Shown here one piece after another: positions 47,492 through 57,611 of a stretch of DNA of 64,000 nucleotides (position 1 is its first letter; the number at the start of each line of letters is the position of its first letter). The stretch is from positions 1 to 64,000 of the forward strand of contig NZ_VJYZ01000004.1 in the NCBI RefSeq assembly GCF_007018965.1, read 5' to 3'. The translations under genes were made by a program, and so were the position numbers. The notes under the pieces are model-generated. The model was given only the letters and a program-made list of their open reading frames with translations, was not told the origin of the DNA and ran no database searches. Origin of the DNA: Paracoccus marinus. Its GTDB lineage: Bacteria > Pseudomonadota > Alphaproteobacteria > Rhodobacterales > Rhodobacteraceae.

Positions 47492-48010
47492 ATGCCGCTT
47501 TACGAGCATGTGCTGATCGCCCGCCAGGACCTGTCGAACACGCAGGCCGAAGGGCTGGTCGAACATTTCTCCACCGTGCTGACCGACAACGGCGGCACCG
47601 TGAAGGATAGCGAATACTGGGGCGTGCGGACGCTCGCCTACAAGATCAACAAGAACCGCAAGGGCCACTACGCCCTGCTGCGCACCGACGCGCCCTCGGC
47701 CGCCGTGCAGGAGATGGAGCGTCTGGCCCGTCTGCACGACGACGTCATGCGCGTGCTGACCATCAAGGTCGACGAGCACCAGGAAGGCCCCTCGGTCCAG
47801 ATGCAGCGCCGCGACGACCGCGACGGGCGTGACGGCCGCGACCGGGGCCCCCGCGGTGATCGTGGTGGTGACCGTGGTGATCGCGGCGACCGTGGTGACC
47901 GCGGCGGCGACCGTGGTGATCGTGGTGGCGACCGGGGTGATCGTCCGCGCTTCGACCGCGACGATCGTAGTGGCGACCGTGGCGGCGAACGCCGCGAAGA
48001 CCGCAGCTGA
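47492..48010 (+). CDS. rpsF: Small ribosomal subunit protein S6, long RGD-type tail
   Basis: 172 residues. Residues 1-100 are normal S6 ([21 protein letters not shown], then [19 protein letters not shown]). Residues about 106-172 are a Gly/Asp/Arg repeat tail ([14 protein letters not shown]) of about 65 residues, longer than the E. coli tail. S6 binds S18 on the 30S platform. It lies upstream of rpsR and rplI in the standard order. An in-frame upstream extension is not used. Confidence 0.95.
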   Translation: MPLYEHVLIARQDLSNTQAEGLVEHFSTVLTDNGGTVKDSEYWGVRTLAYKINKNRKGHYALLRTDAPSAAVQEMERLARLHDDVMRVLTIKVDEHQEGPSVQMQRRDDRDGRDGRDRGPRGDRGGDRGDRGDRGDRGGDRGDRGGDRGDRPRFDRDDRSGDRGGERREDRS

Positions 48011-48030
48011 GCGCAGGGAGACACACACCA

Positions 48031-48258
48031 ATGGCGACCAAACCGTTTTTCCGCCGCCGGAAAGTCGATCCGTTCGGGGGCGACAACGCACCCGCGATCG
48101 ACTACAAGGACACCCGCCTGCTGCAGCGCTACATCAGCGAACGCGGCAAGATCGTCCCGTCCCGCATCACCGCAGTTTCCGCGAAGAACCAGCGCAAGCT
48201 GGCGCAGGCGATCAAGCGCGCCCGCTTCCTCGCCCTGCTGCCCTACGCCGTGAAGTAA
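48031..48258 (+). CDS. rpsR: Small ribosomal subunit protein S18
   Basis: 75 residues, the normal length. It has [10 protein letters not shown] at the start, then [49 protein letters not shown], the conserved S18 core. It partners with S6 on the 30S platform. It starts 20 nt after rpsF. Confidence 0.97.
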   Translation: MATKPFFRRRKVDPFGGDNAPAIDYKDTRLLQRYISERGKIVPSRITAVSAKNQRKLAQAIKRARFLALLPYAVK

Positions 48259-48268
48259 GGAGAGACCG

Positions 48269-48874
48269 ATGCAAGTCATCCTGCTGGAACGTGTGGCCAA
48301 GCTTGGCCAGATGGGCGAAGTCGTGAAGGTCAAAGAAGGCTTCGCCCGCAACTACCTTCTGCCCCAGGGCAAGGCCATGCGCGCCAACGACGCCAACATC
48401 GCGGCGTTCGAGGCCCGCAAGTCCGAGCTTGCGACCCGCAACGACGAGACCCGGACCGAAGCGCAGGCGATCGCCGAGCGCCTGGACGGCGCGACCTTCG
48501 TCATCATCCGCTCGGCGTCCGACGCCGGCGCGCTGTATGGCTCGGTCACGCCGCGCGACGTGGCCGAGGCCGCGACCGCCGAGGGTTATGCCGTCGAGCG
48601 TCGCCAGGTCGTGCTGACCGCGCCGATCAAGGATCTGGGCCTGCACACGGTCAACGTGCACCTGCACCCCGAAGTGGACGCGCAGATCACGCTGAACGTG
48701 GCCCGTTCGGCCGAGGAAGCCGAGCTTCAGGCTTCGGGCAAGTCGATCCAGGACCTGGCCGCCGAGGAAGACGCCGCCGCCGAGTTCGAGATCGCCGAGC
48801 TGTTCGACGACCTGGGTTCTGCCGGCCGCGACGACGACGAGGGCCCCGCGCCCTCGCGCGACAGCGACCTCTGA
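48269..48874 (+). CDS. rplI: Large ribosomal subunit protein L9 with acidic tail
   Basis: 201 residues. The N-terminal domain ([36 protein letters not shown]) and the connecting helix are standard. The C-terminal domain is followed by an acidic extension of about 45 residues ([19 protein letters not shown]), unlike the 149-residue E. coli protein but usual for alphaproteobacteria. L9 spans the 50S L1 side. The terminator lies 21 nt after the stop. Confidence 0.96.
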   Translation: MQVILLERVAKLGQMGEVVKVKEGFARNYLLPQGKAMRANDANIAAFEARKSELATRNDETRTEAQAIAERLDGATFVIIRSASDAGALYGSVTPRDVAEAATAEGYAVERRQVVLTAPIKDLGLHTVNVHLHPEVDAQITLNVARSAEEAELQASGKSIQDLAAEEDAAAEFEIAELFDDLGSAGRDDDEGPAPSRDSDL

Positions 48875-48895
48875 TCCGATACGCACCGCAACGAC

Positions 48896-48925
48896 GGGCC
48901 GCGCCGCACTGGCGCGGCCCTTTTC
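48896..48925 (+). terminator. Rho-independent terminator of rpsF-rpsR-rplI
   Basis: Perfect 10-bp stem (GGGCCGCGCC with GGCGCGGCCC) around a GCACT loop, followed by TTTT. Confidence 0.93.
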
Positions 48926-49027
48926 GTTTGCGGGCGGCGGTGCCGTGGCGACGCGTTGACGGGGTGGGAACGAAGGCGCGGGGCACGGGTTGATCCGCGA
49001 TACCAGCCCCCTGGAAAGGACCACGCC

Positions 49028-49294
49028 ATGGCCACCGACCCCCGCATCCTGTCCTCTGCCGTCAAGACCGAGATGACGGACGACAAGTCCGGCGACACCT
49101 CTCTCAACGTCGAACGGGATCTCGCGGTCCTTGGATCGGACACGCCGGTGACCGACCACGAGACCGACCTGTCGATTCCCCCGTCGCAGAACGAAGGCGA
49201 GGATGGCAGCGCCCGCCCGCGCAACACCGTCGGCGGCGGCGACAGCCGTCACGGCGCGGCCGGGAACCCCGACGCGAAACGGGACGACCGCTGA
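49028..49294 (+). CDS. Small hydrophilic protein, unrecognised
   Basis: 88 residues, no membrane segment, rich in Asp, Ser, Gly and Thr and probably disordered. AAGGA lies 8 nt before the ATG, which supports translation. The centre (NVERDLAVLGSDTPVTDHETDLSIPPSQNEGEDGS) shows no family I know; the tail is Gly/Asp/Arg-rich. It follows the rplI terminator and precedes another unrecognised gene by 210 nt. Confidence 0.6.
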   Translation: MATDPRILSSAVKTEMTDDKSGDTSLNVERDLAVLGSDTPVTDHETDLSIPPSQNEGEDGSARPRNTVGGGDSRHGAAGNPDAKRDDR

Positions 49295-49504
49295 GGCAGT
49301 CGGGCGGAGAGGGGGACGGGCGGACGGGCCGGGCCGTGACGCCCGCACCGCCCCTCGCCCGAACCCTGCCGGAACCCGCGCCCAAAGGCGCGTCCCGACC
49401 CGGCCGGGCGGGAACATTCCCCGCCCCTGCCGGGTTTCGCCCCCGGAACACCGCGCGAGCGCACAACTTTCCCTGTGCGCGTCGAAACAGGAAAGAACAC
49501 GCCC

Positions 49505-50587
49505 ATGTCCGACTGGCCCAACGACAATCCCGACCGCACGTCCGGCGCAGCGACCGGCCCAACCACGGGCGCGGCGACGGGTGACGGCCGCCCCGACCAC
49601 CAGCGCCTTGGCGCGCCGGTCGACCGGGCGCAGGAAACCTACCGCCCCTCGCCCTACGCGGCGCAGCGCACGCTGCCGCACGGCGACGTGTCGCGCGACG
49701 GCATGTCGGCCGAGCCTTACTCGTCGCTGACGACGCGCCTGCTGCTTTGGGGCGGCGCGGCGGTCGCGGCGGCGGCGGTCACCGCAGGCGGTGTACTGGC
49801 GGTCCGCAAGGTCGCCGATCTGGTGAGCGGCGGCGACGACGAACCCGACCGCGATGCCGACCGGGCGGAGGACCGGGCACGCAACAGCTACTATGCCACC
49901 TCGCGCGGGCAGGGATCGCGCGGCGACCGCCCGCTTGCCCCGCGCTTCGCCGACATGTCCGAACAGGAACGCGACCGCATGCGCGCGCGCCAGCGCGCCC
50001 GCGAGGCCGAAATGGACGCCCATTCCCGCGCCGTCCGGGCCAGTGCTATCCGGGACGGCGCCGGGCGCAGCCGCGACGAAGATGACGAGCGGCGGAATCG
50101 CGGCCACGAACGCCCCCGCCGCGACGACGACTACCGCCCCTCGCGGCCCCGCCCGCGCGCACCCCGCAAGCTGGGCCTGCTGCAAGAGGTCGAGCAGACC
50201 GCCGCCCGTCTGACCGGCGGCGCGGAAAGCCTGATCGGGTCGATCTCGGCGGCGATGGCCGGGTTCAAGCAGGTCGCGGGGCAGGCCGACGACGTGCTGC
50301 GCCAGTTCCACAGCACCGCCGACCAGATCCGCGGCTTCATCGACACCGCCGGTCCGATCGTCGGGTCGGCGCGCGGGTCGGCGCGCGGGCAAGGTGGCGA
50401 CCATCGTCCCGGCGCACGCAGCGGCCCGGCCGACGACGTGCGCGACGCCAACGCCTATCGCCGTGCATCGCGCCGCGACATGGTCGACCTGCGCGACGAC
50501 GCGGCCGCACCCAAGCCCCGCGCGAACGCCGACGGCGACAGCTTCGGCGACCATCCCGCCGATGAGGCGCGCACCCACCGCCTTTGA
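49505..50587 (+). CDS. Single-pass membrane protein with disordered tails, unrecognised
   Basis: 360 residues. The N-terminus (about 70 residues) is hydrophilic; one membrane helix (LLLWGGAAVAAAAVTAGGVLAV, near residues 78-99) is followed by a long Asp/Arg-rich region. Residues about 225-290 may form an amphipathic helix (LGLLQEVEQTAARLTGGAESLIGSISAAMAGFKQVAGQADDVLRQFHSTAD), reminiscent of membrane-scaffold helices. Family unknown. It precedes the BrkB gene, with a hairpin in the gap. Confidence 0.6.
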   Translation: MSDWPNDNPDRTSGAATGPTTGAATGDGRPDHQRLGAPVDRAQETYRPSPYAAQRTLPHGDVSRDGMSAEPYSSLTTRLLLWGGAAVAAAAVTAGGVLAVRKVADLVSGGDDEPDRDADRAEDRARNSYYATSRGQGSRGDRPLAPRFADMSEQERDRMRARQRAREAEMDAHSRAVRASAIRDGAGRSRDEDDERRNRGHERPRRDDDYRPSRPRPRAPRKLGLLQEVEQTAARLTGGAESLIGSISAAMAGFKQVAGQADDVLRQFHSTADQIRGFIDTAGPIVGSARGSARGQGGDHRPGARSGPADDVRDANAYRRASRRDMVDLRDDAAAPKPRANADGDSFGDHPADEARTHRL

Positions 50588-50634
50588 GCGACCACGCACC
50601 CCGCCGCCATCGCGGCGCGGCCACGACCTTCTTG

Positions 50635-50658
50635 CCCCCGCGCAGTCTCGCGCGGGGG
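50635..50658 (+). terminator. Hairpin between the unrecognised membrane-protein gene and the BrkB gene
   Basis: CCCCCGCGC pairs exactly with GCGCGGGGG around a 6-nt AGTCTC loop; only TTC follows, so termination may be partial. Confidence 0.55.
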
Positions 50659-50682
50659 TTCTGCCCTGAAAGGACGCCTTGG

Positions 50683-51834
50683 ATGCCCGCCCCCCGACCC
50701 GCGCACCCCCCCGCGCCCGGCGTGATCGACGCCCTGTTCGGCAAACTGCCCGAAGGTTGGAGGGAACGGCACGGCACCCCGCCCGCGTCGGAAGCTGTCA
50801 CCGGCCCGGATCGGCGCGCCCCGGCCCAAAGCGACAGCACCTCCGACAGTACAGACAGCAAGGCCAGCGCGCCCGACACACCCGGCAGACCGCCGCGCCG
50901 CCCGGGCGACCCTGCCTCGCCCTGGCACATGCGGCGGTCAAGCTGGTTCAAGGTCCTGCGCCGGACCGCGGTCGAAAGCGCCAACGACCGCGTGACCTCG
51001 GTCGCGGGCGGCGTGTCCTATTTCGGGCTGCTGTCGCTGTTTCCAGCGATCACCGCGCTGGTGTCGATCTACGGCTGGGTCGCGGACGAGAACACGATCG
51101 TCGACAGCATCGTCCTGCTGAACCGCATCCTGCCCGAAAGCGCGGTCGAACTGATCGCGGGCCAGATCGCGGCCATCGTGCAGGCGCCCGGATCGGCGCT
51201 GACGCTGGCGGGGATCGTCAGCATCCTGTTCGCGCTGTGGACCGCGAACGGCGGCATGAAGGCGATGATCAGCGCCCTGAACGTCGCCTGGTTCGAGACC
51301 GAAAAGCGCGGCATCATCGCGCTGAACCTGCTGTCGCTGACGCTGACGATCGGAGCAATCATCCTCATCATCCTGATGATCGCGACGGTGACCGTGCTGC
51401 CCGCCGTCGTGGGCTTCGTCACGCACGAGGGATCGCTTACCGGAACGCTGGTCAACGTGGTGCGCTGGCCGATCCTGTTCGGCGTGCTGCTGATGGCTCT
51501 CGCGGTGCTTTACCGTTTCGGGCCCAGCAAGAACGACCCGAACTGGCAGTGGATCTCGCCCGGGGCGCTGCTGGCGGCGGTCGGACTGATCCTCGGCTCG
51601 CTCCTGTTTTCGTGGTACGCGGCGAACTTCGGCAACTACAACGAAACCTACGGCTCGCTCAGCGCCGCGATCGTGCTGATGGTGTGGCTGTGGCTGTCGG
51701 CCGTGGTGGTGCTGGTCGGGGCCGAGCTGAACTCGGAAGTCGAGCGGCAGATCAAGATCGAGAACGGCGTTCAGCCGCAAGACGAGAAGAACCTGCAAAA
51801 GCAGATCGACTCGCATGAGGCTGCAAAGCGGTAA
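50683..51834 (+). CDS. YihY/BrkB family membrane protein
   Basis: 383 residues. An Ala/Pro/Ser-rich N-terminus (about 100 residues) is followed by about six membrane helices typical of YihY/BrkB: VTSVAGGVSYFGLLSLFPAITALVSIYG, NGGMKAMISALNVAWFETEKRG, and FSWYAANFGNYNETYGSLSAAIVLMVWLW. The family was once assigned to RNase BN by error; its transport role is unproved. AAAGGA precedes the ATG by 8 nt. Confidence 0.86.
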   Translation: MPAPRPAHPPAPGVIDALFGKLPEGWRERHGTPPASEAVTGPDRRAPAQSDSTSDSTDSKASAPDTPGRPPRRPGDPASPWHMRRSSWFKVLRRTAVESANDRVTSVAGGVSYFGLLSLFPAITALVSIYGWVADENTIVDSIVLLNRILPESAVELIAGQIAAIVQAPGSALTLAGIVSILFALWTANGGMKAMISALNVAWFETEKRGIIALNLLSLTLTIGAIILIILMIATVTVLPAVVGFVTHEGSLTGTLVNVVRWPILFGVLLMALAVLYRFGPSKNDPNWQWISPGALLAAVGLILGSLLFSWYAANFGNYNETYGSLSAAIVLMVWLWLSAVVVLVGAELNSEVERQIKIENGVQPQDEKNLQKQIDSHEAAKR

Positions 51835-51843
51835 GGGAGCAAT

Positions 51844-51871
51844 GAAAAGGGCCGCCCCAAGGGGACGGCCC
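51844..51871 (-). terminator. Terminator of trigger factor
   Basis: Read on the minus strand: GGGCCG then CCCC pairs with GGGG then CGGCCC, with one mismatch, followed by TTTTC. It lies 24 nt past the tig stop and may also stop convergent BrkB transcripts. Confidence 0.7.
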
Positions 51872-51894
51872 GTGTTCCGCGCCAAGGGCCCGGA

Positions 51895-53229
51895 TCAGAT
51901 CTCGTCGAGTTTCTCGACCGCCTGCTCAAGCTCTTCCTTGGTGACGTCGCGGTCGGTGACGTTGGCCTGCTCGAAAATGTAGTCCACGACCTTGTCCTCG
52001 AAGATCGGGGCGCGCAGTTGCTGCTGGGCCTGCGGGTTCTGCTGGATGAACTCGAAGAACGCCTTTTCCTGGCCGGGGAACTGGCGGGCCTGCTGCAGCA
52101 CCGCCTGGGTCATTTCCTGGTCCGAGATGGTCACGTCGTTCTTCTGGCCGATCTCGGCCAGCAGCAGGCCAAGGCGCACGCGGCGCTCGGCGAGCGTGCG
52201 GTGTTCGTCCGTCGCCTCGATATGGCCGTGGTCGTGGCCGTGATCGTCGGGATGTTCCTCGTGGTAAAGCTGGTGCGCGATCTGCGCGGCCTCGGCATCC
52301 ACCAGCGACGACGGCAGGTCGAACTTCACGCGCTCGTCCAGCTGGTCCAGCAGCGCGCGCTTCATGATCGCGCGGCTCGCGCCCTTGTATTCGGCTTCCA
52401 GCCGGTCGCGGATCTGGCCTTTCAGCGCGTCCAGGCTGTCGGCGCCGAAGCGCTTGGCCAGCTCGTCGTCAAGCTCGGCCGCCTTCGGCGACTTGACCGA
52501 ATGGACGGTCGTCTCGAACAGCGCGTCCTTGCCCTTGAGGTTCGGGGCGCCGTAGTTTTCCGGGAAGGTCACGTTGACCTTGACCGCGTCGCCCGCCTTC
52601 GCGCCGACCAACTGTTCCTCGAAGCCGGGGATGAAGCTGCCGCTGCCGAGAACGAGCGGATAGGCCTGCGCCTCGCCGCCCTCGAACGCCTCGCCGTCGA
52701 CGAAACCCTTGAAGTCGATCGTGACCTGATCGCCGTTGGCCGCCGCTTCGCCTTCGGCCTTGTCGTCGAAGGACTGCGCATTCTTGGCCAGGTTTTCCAG
52801 CGCCTCGGTCACGGCCGCATCCTCGGCGCGCACGGTCAGGCGTTCCAGCGTCAGGCCGCTCAGGTCGGCCGCCGGAATCTCGGGCAGGTTCTCGTAGCTG
52901 ATGTTGACGACCACGTCGTCGCCTTCCTTCCAGCTTTCGCCGCCTTCCATCTCGACCTTCGGCTGCATCGCCGGACGGGCCTTGGTGTCGTCCAGATGGG
53001 TGCGGATCGCATCGTCGATCGACTTCTGCATCGCATCACCCAGGACGCGGGGGCCGTACTGCTTTTTCAGCAGCGCCATCGGCACCTTGCCCTTGCGGAA
53101 GCCCTTCATCTCGACGTTCGGCTGCGCCTCGGCCAGCTGGCGGTCAACCTCGGCCGCCAGATCGGCGGCGGGCAGCGTGAACTGGTAGCCGCGCTTGAGA
53201 CCTTCGTTCAGGGTTTCCTTGACCTGCAT
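51895..53229 (-). CDS. tig: Trigger factor, ribosome-associated chaperone
   Basis: 444 residues. The ribosome-binding domain includes the signature [18 protein letters not shown]. The FKBP-type PPIase domain ([20 protein letters not shown]) lies near residues 160-245, and a helical C-terminal domain follows. It folds nascent chains at the tunnel exit. An unusual His/Asp-rich stretch ([20 protein letters not shown]) interrupts the helical domain near residues 320-345 and could bind metals. AAAGGA lies 6 nt before the ATG. tRNA-Leu lies upstream. Confidence 0.96.
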   Translation of the reverse strand: MQVKETLNEGLKRGYQFTLPAADLAAEVDRQLAEAQPNVEMKGFRKGKVPMALLKKQYGPRVLGDAMQKSIDDAIRTHLDDTKARPAMQPKVEMEGGESWKEGDDVVVNISYENLPEIPAADLSGLTLERLTVRAEDAAVTEALENLAKNAQSFDDKAEGEAAANGDQVTIDFKGFVDGEAFEGGEAQAYPLVLGSGSFIPGFEEQLVGAKAGDAVKVNVTFPENYGAPNLKGKDALFETTVHSVKSPKAAELDDELAKRFGADSLDALKGQIRDRLEAEYKGASRAIMKRALLDQLDERVKFDLPSSLVDAEAAQIAHQLYHEEHPDDHGHDHGHIEATDEHRTLAERRVRLGLLLAEIGQKNDVTISDQEMTQAVLQQARQFPGQEKAFFEFIQQNPQAQQQLRAPIFEDKVVDYIFEQANVTDRDVTKEELEQAVEKLDEI

Positions 53230-53249
53230 CTTCCATCCTTTGTTCATCC

Positions 53250-53334
53250 TGGTGCGGGTGGAGGGACTTGAACCCCCACGCCTTGCGGCGCCAGAACCTA
53301 AATCTGGTGCGTCTACCAGTTTCGCCACACCCGC
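53250..53334 (-). tRNA. tRNA-Leu (anticodon UAG), CCA encoded
   Basis: The minus strand folds as a type II tRNA. The 7-bp acceptor GCGGGTG pairs with CACCCGC, followed by discriminator A and encoded CCA. The anticodon stem CCAGA/TCTGG closes the loop TTTAGGT with anticodon TAG (UAG). A long variable arm follows, and the T arm includes GGGGGTTCAAGTCCCTCC. It decodes CUA/CUG-type Leu codons. It lies 20 nt upstream of tig. Confidence 0.96.
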
Positions 53335-53337
53335 AAT

Positions 53338-53399
53338 GCAAAGCCGGGCGGGCCACGGCCCGCCGGCAAATCCGGGGCGTTCTAGCAAAGCCGGGCGGG
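53338..53399. repeat. 15-nt direct repeat bracketing a hairpin upstream of tRNA-Leu
   Basis: GCAAAGCCGGGCGGG occurs at 53338-53352 and 53385-53399, 47 nt apart. The copy next to the tRNA overlaps a near-perfect hairpin (53343-53367). On the minus strand this hairpin is followed by TTTG, so it can end the nnr transcript. Confidence 0.6.
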
Positions 53400-53423
53400 G
53401 CGTGCGAGGGGATTCTTTCGCCC

Positions 53424-54968
53424 CTACAGGTCGCGGAACACCGCCGGCAAAAGGTCGGGCAGGTCCTCGGCGATCAGCCCCCGCCCGAACCGCCTTGCCG
53501 CCTCCGCGTGCAGCCAGACGGCTTTCCGGGGCGACGTCCAGGCCCGCCCGCCCCGCGCGATGAGCCCGGCGATCATCCCGGCCAGCACGTCGCCGCTGCC
53601 GGCGGTCGCGAGCCACGGGATGCCGGGGATCGCCGGCGTCCGGGGGTCGGTGCCGCTGGCAAGGACATGCGCGGTGCCGCCGCCGGAAATCACCGTGACC
53701 GGCCCCTTTAGCACCACGGTCGCGTTGCAGCGCCGCCCGGCTTCCCGCGCCGCCTCGATCACCGAGGGGTGGTCGGCCAGATCAGGGAACAGCCGCGCGA
53801 ACTCGCCGCCATGCGGGGTCAGGACGACGTTCTGGTTCAGTTGCGCGAACAGCGCAGCGGAATCGTCCGCGAACGCGGTCAGCGCGTCCGCGTCCAGCAC
53901 GCAGGCCCGCCCGCTTGCCAGCGCGACCGGCACCAGTTCGCGCGCCCGCTCGAGCCCGAGCCCCGGGCCAAGCACCAGCACGTTGATCCGCGCGTCCGTC
54001 AGCAGCGCCCGCAGGTCGTCCGCCCCGTCCACCGTCCGCAGCATGATCGCGTCCAGCCGCGCCGCGTTCTCGGTCAGCGCGTCCGAAGGGCAGGCAACGG
54101 TGACGAGCCCCGCCCCCACCCGCAGCGCCCCCCGCGCCGCCAGCCGCGCAGCCCCGCCCCTGCCCGGCCCGCCCGCCAGCACGAGGACGTGGCCGTGGTC
54201 GTACTTGTTGGGCGCCTCGCCAGGCCTCAGCACGGGGTCGAAATCCGACGGCACGGGGATCGTGAAGGTCTTGCCCCATGCCAGCGCCGCGATCCCCAGC
54301 TCTGCGACCACGACCTTGCCACACAGGGTCGGCCCGGACGCCAGCAGATGCCCGGGCCGCAGCGCGTCGAAGGTCACGGTCAGGTCGAACTCGAGCACGA
54401 TGCGTTCGCGCCCGGTGGCGAACATCACCCGCCCGGTGTCGAGGTTCAGCCCCGAGGGCGCGTCGATCGACACCCGGTAGCTCAGCGCATAGGGCGCGCG
54501 GTCGTCGATCGTGACCAGCGCCTCGGACAGATCGTCGGGCATCGGCCGGTCCAGCCCGCCGCCGAACAGCGCATCGACCAGCAGCGCGGGCGGGGGCCGG
54601 TCCCAGTCGGGCTGATGGTCCAGCAGGGGCGCGACCCGGCCGCCCGCCGCGACCCAGGCCCGGTGCGCCTGCGCGGCGGGGTCCGGCAGCGCGCCGGGGT
54701 CGCCATAGGCCACGACGGTCACGTCCAGCCCCGCCTCCGCCAGCAGCCGCGCCACGACATAACCATCGCCGCCGTTGTTTCCCGGGCCGCAGAGGACCAG
54801 CGCCGTCTGCCCGGCGGAAGGGATGTCAGGACGCTCACGCCGCACCGCCGCCACGACGCCGCGCCCCGCCCGCTCCATCAGTTCGGCCGGATCGATGCCC
54901 GACCCGGATTCGCGTTCTCGCATTTCGGCGACTGACAGGATGGGTCTGGCGGAACGCGGGTCGTGCAT
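53424..54968 (-). CDS. nnr: Bifunctional NAD(P)HX epimerase/dehydratase (NnrE-NnrD)
   Basis: 514 residues. The N-terminal YjeF-N epimerase half has [20 protein letters not shown] and [14 protein letters not shown]. The C-terminal ADP-dependent dehydratase half has [30 protein letters not shown], and [15 protein letters not shown]. It repairs hydrated NADH and NADPH. The start ATG 54968 is the first that keeps the family N-terminus. It is divergent from glnB. Confidence 0.93.
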   Translation of the reverse strand: MHDPRSARPILSVAEMRERESGSGIDPAELMERAGRGVVAAVRRERPDIPSAGQTALVLCGPGNNGGDGYVVARLLAEAGLDVTVVAYGDPGALPDPAAQAHRAWVAAGGRVAPLLDHQPDWDRPPPALLVDALFGGGLDRPMPDDLSEALVTIDDRAPYALSYRVSIDAPSGLNLDTGRVMFATGRERIVLEFDLTVTFDALRPGHLLASGPTLCGKVVVAELGIAALAWGKTFTIPVPSDFDPVLRPGEAPNKYDHGHVLVLAGGPGRGGAARLAARGALRVGAGLVTVACPSDALTENAARLDAIMLRTVDGADDLRALLTDARINVLVLGPGLGLERARELVPVALASGRACVLDADALTAFADDSAALFAQLNQNVVLTPHGGEFARLFPDLADHPSVIEAAREAGRRCNATVVLKGPVTVISGGGTAHVLASGTDPRTPAIPGIPWLATAGSGDVLAGMIAGLIARGGRAWTSPRKAVWLHAEAARRFGRGLIAEDLPDLLPAVFRDL

Positions 54969-54986
54969 GATCACTGTGCATCCTGA

Positions 54987-55460
<474 letters not shown>

Positions 55461-55528
55461 TCGCCGTAGGGCTTAACGAAATATCAGGTACTGGCCGGTA
55501 GAACACCGGCCTGATGGAAGGAGAGACC

Positions 55529-56935
55529 ATGACGGTCAACGAGGTTCTGGATCTGCTGAAGTCGGAAGACGTCGCCTATGTCGATGTCCGCTTCACCGAT
55601 CCGAAAGGCAAGCTGCAGCACGTGACGCTGGACGTCGACCTGATCGACGACGACTTCTTCGAGGAAGGCTTCATGTTCGATGGATCAAGCATCGCCGGGT
55701 GGAAGTCGATCGACCAGTCCGACATGAAGCTGATGCCCGATCCGACCTCGGCCTACATGGACCCGTTCTACGCCGAAAAGACGCTGTGCGTGCACTGCAA
55801 CGTGGTCGAGCCCGACACCGGCGAGCCCTATGACCGCGACCCGCGCGGCACCGCGACCAAGGCCGAGGCGTACCTGAAATCGACCGGCATCGGCGACGCG
55901 TTCTACTGCGGCCCGGAAGCCGAGTTCTTCGTCTTCGACGACGTGCGCTATTCCGTCTCGCCCCAGAAGGTCAGCTTCCAGATCGACAGCGTCGATGCGG
56001 CCTGGAACACCGACACCGAATACGAGATGGGCAACACCGGCCACCGCGCGGCCCACAAGGGCGGCTATTTTCCGGTGAACCCGATCGACGCGGGCCAGGA
56101 CCTGCGCGGCGAGATGCTGACTACCATGAAGCGCATGGGGATGCGGACCGACAAGCACCACCACGAGGTGGCGTCGGGCCAGCACGAGCTGGGGCTGATC
56201 TTCGGCGGGCTGGTCGAGCAGGCCGACAACATCCAGAAATACAAGTACGTGATCCACAACGTGGCCCACGCCTACGGCAAGTCGGCGACCTTCATGCCGA
56301 AGCCGATGAAGGGCGACAACGGCTCGGGCATGCACGTCAACATGTCGATCTGGAAGGACGGCAAGCCCCTGTTCGCGGGCGACAAATACGCCGATCTCAG
56401 CCAGGAGGCGCTGTATTTCATCGGCGGCATCCTGAAGCACGCCAAGGCGCTGAACGCCATCACCAACCCCTCGACCAACAGCTACAAGCGGCTGATCCCG
56501 GGGTTCGAGGCGCCGGTGCTGCGGGCCTATTCGGCGCGCAACCGCTCGGGCTGCGTCCGCATCCCGTGGACCGAGTCGCCGAAAGCCAAGCGCGTCGAGG
56601 CCCGCTTCCCCGACCCGGCGGCGAACCCCTATCTGGCGTTCGCGGCGCTGCTGATGGCCGGGCTCGACGGCATCCGCAACAAGATCGACCCCGGCCCCGC
56701 CTCGGACAAGGATCTTTACGACCTGCCGCCCGAAGAACTGGCCGAGATCCCGACCGTCTGCGGTTCGTTGCGCGAGGCGCTGGAGGAGCTGGAGAAGGAC
56801 ATGGACTTCCTCCTGCAGGGCGACGTGTTCACCCGCGACCAGCTGCAAAGCTACATCCGGCTGAAGTGGGACGAGGTGTACGCCTTTGAACACACCCCGC
56901 ACCCGATCGAGTACGCGATGTATTACAGCTGCTGA
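55529..56935 (+). CDS. glnA: Glutamine synthetase type I
   Basis: 468 residues. Motifs include FMFDGSSIAGWKSI, FCGPEAEFFVFDD, GSGMHVNMSIWKDG and NPSTNSYKRLIPGFEAPV. Tyr397 in DLYDLPPEE is the GlnE adenylylation site, so this is the covalently regulated GSI-beta type. It makes glutamine from glutamate, ammonia and ATP. AAGGAG lies 5 nt upstream. A hairpin ends the unit. Confidence 0.97.
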   Translation: MTVNEVLDLLKSEDVAYVDVRFTDPKGKLQHVTLDVDLIDDDFFEEGFMFDGSSIAGWKSIDQSDMKLMPDPTSAYMDPFYAEKTLCVHCNVVEPDTGEPYDRDPRGTATKAEAYLKSTGIGDAFYCGPEAEFFVFDDVRYSVSPQKVSFQIDSVDAAWNTDTEYEMGNTGHRAAHKGGYFPVNPIDAGQDLRGEMLTTMKRMGMRTDKHHHEVASGQHELGLIFGGLVEQADNIQKYKYVIHNVAHAYGKSATFMPKPMKGDNGSGMHVNMSIWKDGKPLFAGDKYADLSQEALYFIGGILKHAKALNAITNPSTNSYKRLIPGFEAPVLRAYSARNRSGCVRIPWTESPKAKRVEARFPDPAANPYLAFAALLMAGLDGIRNKIDPGPASDKDLYDLPPEELAEIPTVCGSLREALEELEKDMDFLLQGDVFTRDQLQSYIRLKWDEVYAFEHTPHPIEYAMYYSC

Positions 56936-56957
56936 GGCCGCCGTCACACAACCCGAC

Positions 56958-56982
56958 GGAAGCGCCCCTCGCGGGCGCTTCC
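56958..56982 (+). terminator. Hairpin terminator of glnBA
   Basis: GGAAGCGCCC pairs exactly with GGGCGCTTCC around a CTCGC loop. Only scattered T residues follow. Confidence 0.65.
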
Positions 56983-57011
56983 ATCATCTTCGGCGCCAGC
57001 CTGATGCCGTC

Positions 57012-57611
57012 TCAGCGCAGGGCCGCGCCCGCGATCCGGCGATCGACGCGGTTCGCGAAGGATGCCGCCCGCCCGGCGCTCACGGTCTCGGCGCCGTAAA
57101 GCACGATCCAGTCCAGCTTCGCCGCCGGCGCGCAAGGCCCGACGATCGCCCGTTTCAGGACCCGCCGCAGCGGCCGGCCCATCACCAGCCGGTCGATCCA
57201 CCACGGCGCGCCCATCGTCGTGACCGCGATCACGCGCTGCAGGCGCTGCAATCGCGGGATCATGCGGCCAAGATCCGGCGCGTGGTCGAACGCCACGCCG
57301 GGACGCCAGACGCGATCGAACCATCCCTTGAGAATGGCGGGAAACCCGAACCACCAGGTCGGAAAGACGAGGATCAGCACGTCAGCCTCGGCCAGCCGCG
57401 CCGCCAAGGGGTCGCCCGTCGCCGCAGCGGGCGGGCCGTAGTAGCCGGCCCGCTCGCCCGCGGTCAGGACGGGGTCGAACCGTTCGGCATGAAGATCCAG
57501 CCGGTCCACGACCCAGCCTCGCGCCTCGGCCGCAGCCTGTGCCCGGTCGGTCAGCCAGCTGCACAGGCTTCGGTCCAGCGGATGGGCAAGGACGATCAGG
57601 CAGCGCGTCAT
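57012..57611 (-). CDS. NAD(P)H-dependent quinone reductase, flavodoxin-like fold
   Basis: 199 residues. It has the flavodoxin_2 fold: LIVLAHPLDRSLCSWL at the N-terminus, ADVLILVFPTWWFGFPAILKGWFDRVWRPGVAF in the middle, and TTMGAPWWIDRL. Relatives of the MdaB/NQO1 group reduce quinones or azo compounds with NAD(P)H and FMN or FAD; the substrate is not given by sequence. It converges on glnA and is divergent from purB. Confidence 0.87.
   Translation of the reverse strand: MTRCLIVLAHPLDRSLCSWLTDRAQAAAEARGWVVDRLDLHAERFDPVLTAGERAGYYGPPAAATGDPLAARLAEADVLILVFPTWWFGFPAILKGWFDRVWRPGVAFDHAPDLGRMIPRLQRLQRVIAVTTMGAPWWIDRLVMGRPLRRVLKRAIVGPCAPAAKLDWIVLYGAETVSAGRAASFANRVDRRIAGAALR

Noticed and set aside
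53250..53334. tRNA-Leu as an integration site
   Set aside because: No integrase, no 3' tRNA duplication and no composition change next to it.
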